DNA of 5,227 bases from Pseudobdellovibrio sp. (GCA_025449725.1 JANWIU010000181.1:1-5227), one strand, 5' to 3'. Counted from the first letter of the stretch, positions 1 to 5,226 are shown. Numbers and translations: made by a program. The notes: generated from the sequence alone by a model not told the origin.

Positions 1-1
1 A

Positions 2-1225
2 CGCGCACACTCGCCCCCAGAGTGCGTAATGATACCTGTTCCTTATATTGCTCTCGCACCTCACTGGATCAGTGAATGTCACAACCTCGGATATAACCCG
101 ATCCCTTGCTTCGAAGGCATAGATAACTGGGAAAATACATTGAAAGACAGCATCTCCCTGCTACGTGCAGGCAAGCTCTCCTTTTCATCAGCGATTGTTG
201 TAAATCGAACATTGGTATCCGAAGATTTTCAAAGATATATTAATGAAATTCCAACAATTGCTTACACATACTTTATCGGAGATGAATGTCATCACCATAA
301 TTCCGTAGGAACATTTAATGCACTTCCAAAAGAATCTCATTTCAGAATGGGACTATCAGCAACTCCATTTTCACAACAGCAGGATGACTCAGAGGCACCA
401 GTCGAGCAATATTATGGACGAAATGTCGGACAGTATACAATAAGCGAAGCAATCAAAGATGGCGTCCTTACCCCGTACAATTATCACTTCTTCTTTTGCC
501 CACTTGATCTAACCGAAGCTGAGAAATATGAGGATCTTTCATCTAAAATTGCAAGAGCTTCGGTAATTTCTGGAGTTGGTTCAAGGATTGATTCTGATTT
601 AGAAGCCCTAAACTCTCTACTTATGAAGAGAGCTCGGTTACTGCAAGGAATCGATTCAAAACGAGTTGTTCTTATCGAGGCTTTACAAAAAGGAATAATT
701 CCGAAGGATAAATGGAGTTTATATTATTGCGCTGAAGGGTCTTCAGATAATGGAGAAAATAGCCAGGACATAACTCACACTGGTTTAGTTTCCGAGGCGC
801 TCGAAAATGCAGGTATTAAAAATTCAATTTTTGACAGCAAAACAAAGGATAGACAAAAAGTCTTAGATGGATTTAAGAGTGGCCAAATTGAAGCACTCGT
901 GGCTATGAAATGTTTAGATGAAGGGATCGATATTCCAGCCTGCAGGCAAGCAATAATATTAGCATCTTCTAAAAACCAAAGACAGTTCATTCAGAGACGT
1001 GGGCGAGTACTTAGACTGTCTGATAACAAGACGGAAGCTACGATTTTTGACTTTGTTCCATACATTCCAAAAAAATTACAAAGCAATGCTAAATATGCTG
1101 CTCGATTGGTTGAATCTGAAATACCAAGAATCCAAGAATTTATGCAAACCGCTTTGAATTATTCTGATTTGCGCACCCAACTTAGCTTGCAGCTTAAAGA
1201 GCTTGGACTGTCCAACCTTTATTGA
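2..1225 (+). CDS. Superfamily 2 DEAD/DEAH-box (DECH) helicase, restriction/defence type; 5' end outside window
   Basis: This is the C-terminal part of an ATP-dependent SF2 nucleic-acid helicase or translocase. Residues are counted from the ATG at 29. Visible motifs are a motif Ia-like PVPYIALAPHW (3-13), the Walker B box DECHH (85-89), motif III GLSATPF (108-114), motif V CLDEGIDIP (295-303) and motif VI QFIQRRGRVLR with its arginine finger (319-329). Both RecA-like lobes are therefore represented, but the Walker A lysine of motif I is absent. The frame stays open through codons 2-28, so the ATG at 29 is internal and the gene begins left of the window. The tail after motif VI (ExxRIxEFxxxALN, then a Leu-rich end) resembles ResIII-like helicases of restriction systems, including helicases reported with DNA phosphorothioation (Dnd) loci. 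That subfamily link is from memory and uncertain. Two 60-base samples are 37-42% G+C, against 48-55% in two samples of the minus-strand genes. The C-terminus looks complete. Confidence 0.9.
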   Translation, partial: RAHSPPECVMIPVPYIALAPHWISECHNLGYNPIPCFEGIDNWENTLKDSISLLRAGKLSFSSAIVVNRTLVSEDFQRYINEIPTIAYTYFIGDECHHHNSVGTFNALPKESHFRMGLSATPFSQQQDDSEAPVEQYYGRNVGQYTISEAIKDGVLTPYNYHFFFCPLDLTEAEKYEDLSSKIARASVISGVGSRIDSDLEALNSLLMKRARLLQGIDSKRVVLIEALQKGIIPKDKWSLYYCAEGSSDNGENSQDITHTGLVSEALENAGIKNSIFDSKTKDRQKVLDGFKSGQIEALVAMKCLDEGIDIPACRQAIILASSKNQRQFIQRRGRVLRLSDNKTEATIFDFVPYIPKKLQSNAKYAARLVESEIPRIQEFMQTALNYSDLRTQLSLQLKELGLSNLY

Positions 1226-1331
1226 GGCATGCTCGCCAAATTTCGTCTCTTGTAGGCAAATACGACAATTAAATGGCGTATGTTCGTTTTGTAAAAGGCC
1301 CACCCCTTGCAATTCTCCCTACGGAATTAAA

Positions 1332-1337
1332 AAAGGA
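1332..1337 (+). promoter_or_regulatory. Shine-Dalgarno AAAGGA that decides the start of the 1342 gene
   Basis: AAAGGA lies four bases before the ATG at 1342, a slightly short but workable spacing. No comparable purine box precedes the upstream in-frame ATG at 1273, so this site and the signal peptide favour the shorter protein. Confidence 0.6.
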
Positions 1338-1341
1338 CGCC

Positions 1342-1788
1342 ATGAAACAGCTAATACTATTGCTAACACTCCTAGCTATACCCCTATTAGGCCAAGCCAA
1401 TTACCTTTTCATGGAGACCATCCAATGCCGGTACCAGCTCCGTAACGACGGCTATTCGCAACCCATGCCCTTCACTCTTGAGGTAAAGGTCGCGACTGAA
1501 AACAACCAGCGCTACGTACAAGCTTCGCTATCTTCAGTAAGCCGATTCTTTTCTGCCCTTAATATTCAGGTTAGATCGATAAGAGGTTTCGAAACCCAAG
1601 CAAACGGAATGCTTCGCATGCAGTCTTCAGACATGACTGTAAACAGCAAAGCAGAAATCTTAAACCGCACTATTAAATTAGAAGTTCGTGATTTAGATGG
1701 CCAAGACTGGCGTTCAATCAGTTGCCTTCACAACAACTTAGCAACGATAGTACAGGCTTCGATGCAGGACTTTCGCTCTCCGCTGTAG
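1342..1788 (+). CDS. Small secreted two-cysteine protein, function unknown
   Basis: This 148-residue protein belongs to no family I recognise. The start is set at the ATG at 1342. It opens a good signal peptide (Lys2, then a Leu-rich core at residues 4-16, and likely signal peptidase I cleavage after GQA at residue 19). An AAAGGA Shine-Dalgarno at 1332-1337 lies just before it. An in-frame ATG at 1273 would add 23 residues in front of the signal peptide and has no ribosome site. The mature part (about 129 residues) alternates polar and hydrophobic residues like a beta-rich domain. It has only two cysteines, Cys29 near the new N-terminus and Cys128 near the end, which could form one disulfide in the periplasm. 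It follows the helicase by 116 bases on the same strand and converges with the 1802-2719 gene. No clear promoter was seen in 1226-1341. The cysteine layout resembles that of the 2768-3313 product. Confidence 0.85.
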   Translation: MKQLILLLTLLAIPLLGQANYLFMETIQCRYQLRNDGYSQPMPFTLEVKVATENNQRYVQASLSSVSRFFSALNIQVRSIRGFETQANGMLRMQSSDMTVNSKAEILNRTIKLEVRDLDGQDWRSISCLHNNLATIVQASMQDFRSPL

Positions 1789-1805
1789 TAAAAAAATAAA
1801 ACTAC
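1785..1805. terminator. Weak A/T-loop inverted repeat between convergent genes
   Basis: GTAGT (1785-1789) and ACTAC (1801-1805) flank an 11-base A-rich loop. The repeat contains the stop codons of both converging genes (TAG at 1786-1788 on plus; 1802-1804 on minus). The loop gives an A-tract on plus and a T-tract on minus, so it could be a weak bidirectional stop. A stem of only five base pairs is poor for an intrinsic terminator. Confidence 0.2.
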
Positions 1806-2719
1806 CACAACGTCTCAAACCCCGGGCCCGCATGAGAAATCGCGCGTTGGCCAAGCGGGTTTAAGTCATCAAACAAAACCTCTTCCCACTTTTCTTCAAA
1901 TCCATCGCGTTGCATAGCAATTCTCAACAACCCGTCAGAATAACTAATTTTGTGGTGTTCCCACCAAAAAATATGGGCATTAGAATCGGTGTCGCTCCAG
2001 TGTATGTACAACTGGCCCAGCCGATCATTTGTAATCACTTCTCCGTCACGATAAACCGACCCGCGTAAACCAATCGACACATTTTGTATGGAATTCAAAC
2101 CCTGCCCGTACTGATAAATGACTCCGGTATTACCGTCGCCATACTGCTTACCCTGCGCACGCGCATTAAAATAGATTCTTACATACTGACCATCGGCGGT
2201 TAACAGCAAAACCCCGGTGGCACCATCTTCTGGCTGAAACACCGACCGCGCGCCCTTGTTGTTTTCATTGTAAGAGGTCAGCTTAAATATTTTTGACCTG
2301 TGATAAGGGTCTGTTCCGCACACCGAGTGAAACACGCTTCTTTCGCACCAGTGTGCGATAAAAAAATTGTTTAAGTCTGCCAGTGTTTCATTGGTGGCGT
2401 TAACTTTTGTGAAGTCTTTTTGAAAGTGCTGTAAGGCTAAATTCAAAGTTTCAGTACGGCGGCGTGATTTACGGCTGCATTCTACTGCCGTACCACAAGG
2501 GTATTCAGGGTTTTTTGGAACACCATCGGTATAAAAGGGCCAACGCTGCGTGGCCTCAGTTACCCGGCTGATCATCGCAGGACGAGGAAGAAAATTATGT
2601 AAGTAATTTTCAGAGGCTGTGCCGCGCTTAAATCGGTTTGCAAATAAATATTTGCTGCCGATGGCTGCACCAATAATAAAGAAAGCACTTAAAGTAATGC
2701 TAACAATACTCTTAAACAT
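1802..2719 (-). CDS. Membrane-anchored exported protein, no recognised family
   Basis: This 305-residue protein matches nothing I recognise. The N-terminus has Lys3 followed by a hydrophobic stretch (residues 5-27) with no obvious AxA cleavage site, so an uncleaved signal anchor with the bulk in the periplasm is likely. Residues 82-90 are strongly basic (SRKSRRR). Four cysteines sit as two close pairs, Cys75/Cys81 and Cys125/Cys134, consistent with two disulfides. Residues about 155-275 are rich in Gly, Tyr and alternating hydrophobic residues, as in a beta-sandwich, and include an aromatic patch FWWEHH at 251-256. The protein ends in GPGFETLW. The start is supported by a GAGG Shine-Dalgarno at 2725-2728, five bases upstream. 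It lies 48 bases downstream of the 2768-3313 gene on the same strand, and co-transcription is likely. I see no catalytic signature. It may be a structural or binding protein of the envelope. Confidence 0.8.
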   Translation of the reverse strand: MFKSIVSITLSAFFIIGAAIGSKYLFANRFKRGTASENYLHNFLPRPAMISRVTEATQRWPFYTDGVPKNPEYPCGTAVECSRKSRRRTETLNLALQHFQKDFTKVNATNETLADLNNFFIAHWCERSVFHSVCGTDPYHRSKIFKLTSYNENNKGARSVFQPEDGATGVLLLTADGQYVRIYFNARAQGKQYGDGNTGVIYQYGQGLNSIQNVSIGLRGSVYRDGEVITNDRLGQLYIHWSDTDSNAHIFWWEHHKISYSDGLLRIAMQRDGFEEKWEEVLFDDLNPLGQRAISHAGPGFETLW

Positions 2720-2767
2720 CCCACCCTCAATTTAACCTGAAACTAACAACTGAAAAGCTGTATTAAA

Positions 2768-3313
2768 TTATCTTCGCAATTCTGCAAACAACGCCGGAGT
2801 CGAAGCCCCGTTATGAAAAGCTACTGCATCACCGGCCACAGTGGCACTGTGAGCGCTAGAAAGCTCTTCCCATTGAGATTCACTTAAACGGCAGCGGATA
2901 TCCTGCGCCTGTACTTCGCGGCCTGACGCCGTTGTGTATTCCATTCGTAAAGTTGCAACTAAGTGATTTTCACTGATAGTAATATTCGAAGTTTCACGGG
3001 TATTACCCACATTCATCACTGAAGAACCCGCAATGAATTCTGAACGGTCATCGTGCCCACGAATGGCCGGCGCTTCGTTTGACAATAAAACTTCATCTAA
3101 GTTGTTATCAGCAAATAACAATTCAATTCGGGTAGAGCCGGCCTGAAAGTTAATACGAAACTTCATTTCGCGGGTGTCTGTTCTTACAGTGCCGGCTTGA
3201 TTCATGTTGCTGATACGGGTGCAAGTGGCCGTCAGGTTCGAAACGCGGGCTAATGAAGGCAAAGAAGCCAACGTTAAAAAGATCACCACGATTGATTTTA
3301 AAATTTGTCTCAT
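2768..3313 (-). CDS. Secreted two-cysteine protein, function unknown
   Basis: This 181-residue protein belongs to no family I recognise. It has a clear signal peptide: Arg2 and Lys6, a hydrophobic core at residues 8-18, and a likely signal peptidase I site after SLA at residue 22. The mature chain looks beta-rich, with alternating strands such as REMKFRINF (48-56) and HLVATLRMEY (117-126). Its only cysteines, Cys31 and Cys141, could form one disulfide bracketing the domain. The tail after Cys141 (about 40 residues) is Ala- and Ser-rich and probably flexible. A G-run (complement of 3320-3324) six bases before the ATG acts as the ribosome site. Upstream lies a 25-base imperfect palindrome (3329-3353). 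The gene is followed 48 bases later by the 1802-2719 gene and is probably the first gene of that pair. Its architecture parallels the 1342-1788 product. It may be a periplasmic or outer-surface structural protein, but no function can be read from the sequence. Confidence 0.85.
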   Translation of the reverse strand: MRQILKSIVVIFLTLASLPSLARVSNLTATCTRISNMNQAGTVRTDTREMKFRINFQAGSTRIELLFADNNLDEVLLSNEAPAIRGHDDRSEFIAGSSVMNVGNTRETSNITISENHLVATLRMEYTTASGREVQAQDIRCRLSESQWEELSSAHSATVAGDAVAFHNGASTPALFAELRR

Positions 3314-3328
3314 TTTGAACCCCCGAAA

Positions 3329-3353
3329 GTTACCGCCTTTAAAAGGCAGTTAC
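3329..3353 (-). promoter_or_regulatory. Imperfect 25-base palindrome just upstream of the ribosome site
   Basis: The two arms are symmetric about position 3341, with ten of twelve pairs matching (mismatches at 3331/3351 and 3334/3348). In RNA from the minus strand the second mismatch becomes a U-G wobble, giving a stem GUAACUGCC/GGCGGUAAC with one A-A mismatch and a seven-base loop. The structure ends four bases before the G-rich Shine-Dalgarno of the 2768-3313 gene. It could be a 5'-UTR hairpin controlling translation or mRNA stability, or a dimer-bound operator. No T-run follows, so a terminator is unlikely. Confidence 0.4.
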
Positions 3354-3442
3354 TAAGGGTAATTGCAAAAGCAGGCGCAGCCATTAGATACCCTGCAACA
3401 CGCCACCATACCGTAATGATACGCCTGAAAAGTAAAACACGA

Positions 3443-3467
3443 CGGCCGTCAAAAAGTTCATCGGCCG
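3443..3467 (-). terminator. Possible intrinsic terminator after the Cys-rich repeat protein gene
   Basis: On the minus strand, CGGCCG arms (3467-3462 and 3448-3443) flank a 13-base loop, starting 24 bases after the TAG of the 3491-4162 gene. After TCGTG comes a broken T-rich run (TTTTACTTTT). The stem is short but entirely G/C. The large loop and interrupted T-tract make it a moderate candidate. If real, it separates this gene from the downstream 2768-3313 gene, 177 bases away. Confidence 0.35.
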
Positions 3468-3490
3468 GCTTACTTCAGTTAAAATTTAAA

Positions 3491-4162
3491 CTATCTAATT
3501 TTGCACTCTAAGGCTTGAGCTTTTAATGTTTCGTATTTTTTACGGATTTCTTTTTTCTCTTCAAGATTCTTTTTTAAGGCATCTTTGTCTTTTGCTTCAA
3601 CTGCGGTTTTCATACGGTCATCTGCGAATTTAAGTTCAACGTCACGTTGATCTGCCAGAGATTTCAATTTTTCTTCGCAGGCTTTGCGATTCGCTTCGCG
3701 CGCCTCTTTTTTAGCTTTCATCTCAGCTTCGCGGGCTTCTTTTTTTGCTTTCATTTCAGCTTCACGCGCTTCGCGTTTAGCTTTCATTTCTGCCTGGCGG
3801 GCCTCTTGCTTGGCTTTCATTTCAGCATCATGCGCTTCGCGCTTTGCTTTCATCTCTGCCGTGCGCGCTTCGTTTTTGGCTTTCATTTCGGCAACGCGGG
3901 CTTCATTTACTCTTTTCTGTTCGGCAGCTTTATCAATTGTATCTTTGTGTGCTTCTTTAACTTTTTGAAGTTCCGGGTTCGCTTCTGCCTTGGCCTTCAT
4001 TTCAGCTTTGCATGGGTCTGACCACTTAACGACGTTCATGCGCATACACTTAGACAATTCTTCGCCAGAAAGCCCCGGGCACAGTTTTGCACTGTCGTCT
4101 TTGCAAGCTTGAGAAAAACCTTGAAGTGAGAAAAACAAAATCGCCACAAATAAAAATTTCAT
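3491..4162 (-). CDS. Secreted Cys-rich-repeat (GLG1/FGFR-type) protein with an 11-residue-repeat helical rod
   Basis: This is a 223-residue exported protein. The start at 4162 is chosen because it opens a signal peptide (MKFLF..., hydrophobic core 3-13, likely cleavage after SQA at 19) and has a near-ideal AGGGGA Shine-Dalgarno six bases upstream (4169-4174). A longer in-frame reading from 4216 lacks these. The mature N-terminus (20-51) has four cysteines, Cys20, 28, 39 and 51, spaced C-x7-C-x10-C-x11-C with KDDSAKLC at the front. This resembles a single Cys-rich FGFR/GLG1 repeat found in bacterial secreted proteins. Residues 52-90 are helical and highly charged. Residues 91-156 are six 11-residue repeats, AEMKAKxEARx. 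The C-terminal part (157-223) is helical, with Cys162 and Cys220 near its two ends, suggesting a disulfide-closed helical hairpin. It may be a periplasmic spacer or scaffold; no enzymatic motif is seen. An extended -10 promoter lies at 4199-4207. Confidence 0.88.
   Translation of the reverse strand: MKFLFVAILFFSLQGFSQACKDDSAKLCPGLSGEELSKCMRMNVVKWSDPCKAEMKAKAEANPELQKVKEAHKDTIDKAAEQKRVNEARVAEMKAKNEARTAEMKAKREAHDAEMKAKQEARQAEMKAKREAREAEMKAKKEAREAEMKAKKEAREANRKACEEKLKSLADQRDVELKFADDRMKTAVEAKDKDALKKNLEEKKEIRKKYETLKAQALECKIR
3695..3892 (-). repeat. Six in-frame 33-base tandem repeats encoding AEMKAKxEARx
   Basis: Six consecutive 33-base units encode residues 91-156 of the Cys-rich repeat protein. 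All units keep AEMKAK, and the variable positions are 7 (N, R, Q, R, K, K) and the last two. A degenerate seventh unit (ANRKACEEKLK) follows, and an isolated AEMKAKAEANP lies earlier at residues 53-63. Ala and Glu codons differ between units although the amino acids are kept, which points to selection on the protein rather than very recent duplication. The 4-4-3 spacing of alanines (positions 1, 5, 9) is a hendecad helical pattern. Confidence 0.92.
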
Positions 4163-4198
4163 AAAATGTCCCCTAAAAAAATGATTACCGCTAAAAAG

Positions 4199-4207
4199 AA
4201 TATACCA
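4199..4207 (-). promoter_or_regulatory. Extended -10 promoter for the Cys-rich repeat protein gene
   Basis: Read on the minus strand, positions 4207-4199 spell TGGTATATT: a TATATT box (five of six matches to TATAAT) with the TG of an extended -10 element. No good -35 is found at 16-18 bases, which extended -10 promoters tolerate. Transcription would start near 4192, leaving a leader of about 30 bases that carries the AGGGGA ribosome site. Confidence 0.5.
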
Positions 4208-4221
4208 TTTTACCAAAATGG
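4205..4221. promoter_or_regulatory. Inverted repeat between divergent promoters, possible operator
   Basis: CCATTTT (4205-4211) and AAAATGG (4215-4221) are perfect 7-base arms around ACC. The repeat occupies the spacer immediately upstream of the minus-strand -10 box and lies about 20 bases upstream of the plus-strand -10-like box. A regulator binding here could control both divergent genes. A binding role is inferred from position and symmetry only. Confidence 0.35.
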
Positions 4222-4242
4222 GTAGACGGGCTTCGTCAGGTT

Positions 4243-4248
4243 TATACT
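4243..4248 (+). promoter_or_regulatory. -10-like box for the probable lipoprotein gene
   Basis: TATACT matches five of six bases of the sigma-70 -10 consensus and would start transcription near 4255, about 27 bases before the ATG at 4282. No recognisable -35 is present at normal spacing, so the call is weak. Confidence 0.3.
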
Positions 4249-4281
4249 TGCCTTACGGCCAGTTTGTGCCAACCTATCTTT

Positions 4282-4866
4282 ATGCGCTTAAAACTGACAC
4301 TTCTGCTGGTTTCACCGTTGTTAACTCACTGCCAAATGACTCAGCTCAGGCCTGCTTCAATTGAATCGGCGCTGAAAGACTATTCAATAGCCTCTGCCCC
4401 TTTAGATTATAAGATTGAACACGTAAATTCAGATGCAGGCTTTAAAATGCTAGAGGCCGTCGCCCCCACTGGCGGTAACCGCATCAGCGTCACTTTATTT
4501 AAAAATAGCGACAGTTCCGTAATATCACAAAAATTTGAAGAAAAAATTGTAAAATATAAATCTATTTTTGAAGGCGTTCGCGATCCGTACTTTGCGATCA
4601 TTACCAAACAAATAAAATGCGAACCTAAATACTTACCGAAGTTCGCCCAAAAAACTTCTGACAGTCAGGTGCAGTTTTCAGTACAGGCTTTCGGTAACGA
4701 ACGAAACAATATCGGCGCCTGCGATGAAAGCACGGTACGCCGCAAAGTTTATTTGGTTTTACTTAAGTGCAAAAATTCTTTAGCTGAAGTGCAGTTTACA
4801 ACAGGTTTAAACCAGTCACTGGACCAGTTTAAACCCGTCATCGACTCATTCAAATGCCTCTTGTAA
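4282..4866 (+). CDS. Probable exported lipoprotein, function unknown
   Basis: From the ATG at 4282 this is a 194-residue protein of no family I recognise. The N-terminus has Arg2 and Lys4, a hydrophobic core (LTLLLVSPLLT, 5-15) and Cys17, which fits a lipoprotein signal. The box reads LTHC: Leu at -3 and Thr at -2 suit signal peptidase II, but His at -1 is unusual. Four more cysteines (113, 147, 163, 192) could form two disulfides in a mature domain that looks alpha/beta (for example RISVTLF at 67-73 and KVYLVLLKC at 155-163). No Shine-Dalgarno precedes the ATG or the alternative in-frame TTG at 4264, which would add six residues. The ATG is preferred for the better signal peptide. It is transcribed divergently from the Cys-rich repeat protein gene across 119 bases, and its last 21 bases overlap the phosphodiesterase gene on the other strand. 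Confidence 0.8.
   Translation: MRLKLTLLLVSPLLTHCQMTQLRPASIESALKDYSIASAPLDYKIEHVNSDAGFKMLEAVAPTGGNRISVTLFKNSDSSVISQKFEEKIVKYKSIFEGVRDPYFAIITKQIKCEPKYLPKFAQKTSDSQVQFSVQAFGNERNNIGACDESTVRRKVYLVLLKCKNSLAEVQFTTGLNQSLDQFKPVIDSFKCLL
4804..4835. repeat. Double GTTTAAAC palindrome in a 9-base-arm inverted repeat
   Basis: GGTTTAAAC (4804-4812) and GTTTAAACC (4827-4835) are perfect inverted arms around 14 bases. Each arm contains the 8-base palindrome GTTTAAAC, and the copies are offset by 22 bases, about two helical turns. A smaller CCAG/CTGG hairpin lies between them at 4812-4822. The element sits in the 3' end of the lipoprotein gene, 11 bases before the convergent overlap. It could form a hairpin in either transcript, but no T-run follows. 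Confidence 0.4.
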
Positions 4867-5226
4867 GACGCGCCCTTGAACGTGTTTAGGAATCTCTACA
4901 CCCATAATTTTATAAATAGTCGGTAACTGATCCACGTGAGAAATCGGTTCTTTAAACACAAAACCTTTTTTAATACCCGGGCCCCAAACCATAAACGGAG
5001 TCCACATGCATTTATTTTTTAACGGATCAATAGATTGCTTATACCCTGCTGTCAGCGGGGTACTGAAAATCTTTTTGCTGGCATCTGCTTCTTCGTACCA
5101 GAAGTAATTAAGCTTCGCTTCAATGACCAGGTCACCGATGCGGTCTTGCGGAAGCTTGTAAACTTCTTTAGCGTCTTCCCACTTAACTGCGCGCACTAAT
5201 GGTTTGTCCCCGTTGATATCTTTTAG
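4846..5226 (-). CDS. Type I phosphodiesterase / AlkP-superfamily hydrolase, C-terminal part; 5' end outside window
   Basis: Only the last 126 or so codons are present. The frame is open to the right edge, so the GTG at 5196 is internal. The tail resembles AlkP-superfamily phosphodiesterases and nucleotide pyrophosphatases. It shows RIGDLVIEA, then YKQSIDP and WTPFMVWGPGIKKG (the P-F/L-hydrophobic-GPGIKKG strand and turn), then ISHVDQLPTIYKIMGVEIP (the D-x-x-PT element common near the end of AlkP and sulfatase folds), and ends VQGRVLQEAFE. These metal-dependent enzymes hydrolyse phosphate mono- or diesters. The nucleophile and most metal ligands would lie upstream, outside the window, so activity and substrate cannot be judged. 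Members are often exported, but the N-terminus is not visible here. The stop (TGA, complement of 4846-4848) lies inside the 3' end of the plus-strand lipoprotein gene, a 21-base tail-to-tail overlap. Family confidence is good and substrate is unknown. Confidence 0.85.
   Translation of the reverse strand, partial: LKDINGDKPLVRAVKWEDAKEVYKLPQDRIGDLVIEAKLNYFWYEEADASKKIFSTPLTAGYKQSIDPLKNKCMWTPFMVWGPGIKKGFVFKEPISHVDQLPTIYKIMGVEIPKHVQGRVLQEAFE

Noticed and set aside
3..25. Small imperfect hairpin CGCA-CTC/GAG-TGCG at the left edge
   Set aside because: It needs a two-base bulge and lies inside the open helicase frame, so it is best read as coding sequence.
1076..1312. Minus-strand open frame with a CRIC-like cysteine pair
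   Set aside because: Most of it is antisense to the helicase C-terminus. The cysteine pair alone is not a recognisable zinc site and there is no supported start.
1226..1341. Possible terminator, promoter or attachment site between the helicase and the next gene
   Set aside because: GGC/GCC near 1226-1237 gives only three base pairs. No -35/-10 pair with normal spacing was found. No tRNA-like end or direct repeat pair is visible inside the window.
1203..1445. Plus-strand frame overlapping the helicase end and the start of the small secreted gene
   Set aside because: It overlaps two better-supported genes in another frame, is rich in Pro and Cys without a known pattern, and has no ribosome site.
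3354..3442. Candidate promoter for the 2768-3313 gene
   Set aside because: TATCAT- and TATGGT-like boxes exist on the minus strand, but none has a -35 at 16-18 bases or an extended -10, so none is called.
3305..3511. 68-codon plus-strand open frame in the gap between two minus-strand genes
   Set aside because: It starts with TTG inside another gene, has no Shine-Dalgarno, shows a basic random-looking composition and overlaps both neighbouring genes.
3647..4021. Long plus-strand open frames rich in Phe, Ala and Ser opposite the repeat protein
   Set aside because: They are antisense shadows of the 33-base repeats: the Lys/Glu/Ala-rich sense codons read backwards give Phe/Leu/Ser/Ala. They have no ribosome site and no domain pattern.
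4407..4607. Minus-strand open frame opposite the probable lipoprotein gene
   Set aside because: It is an antisense shadow wholly inside a better-supported gene, with no ribosome site or recognisable motif.
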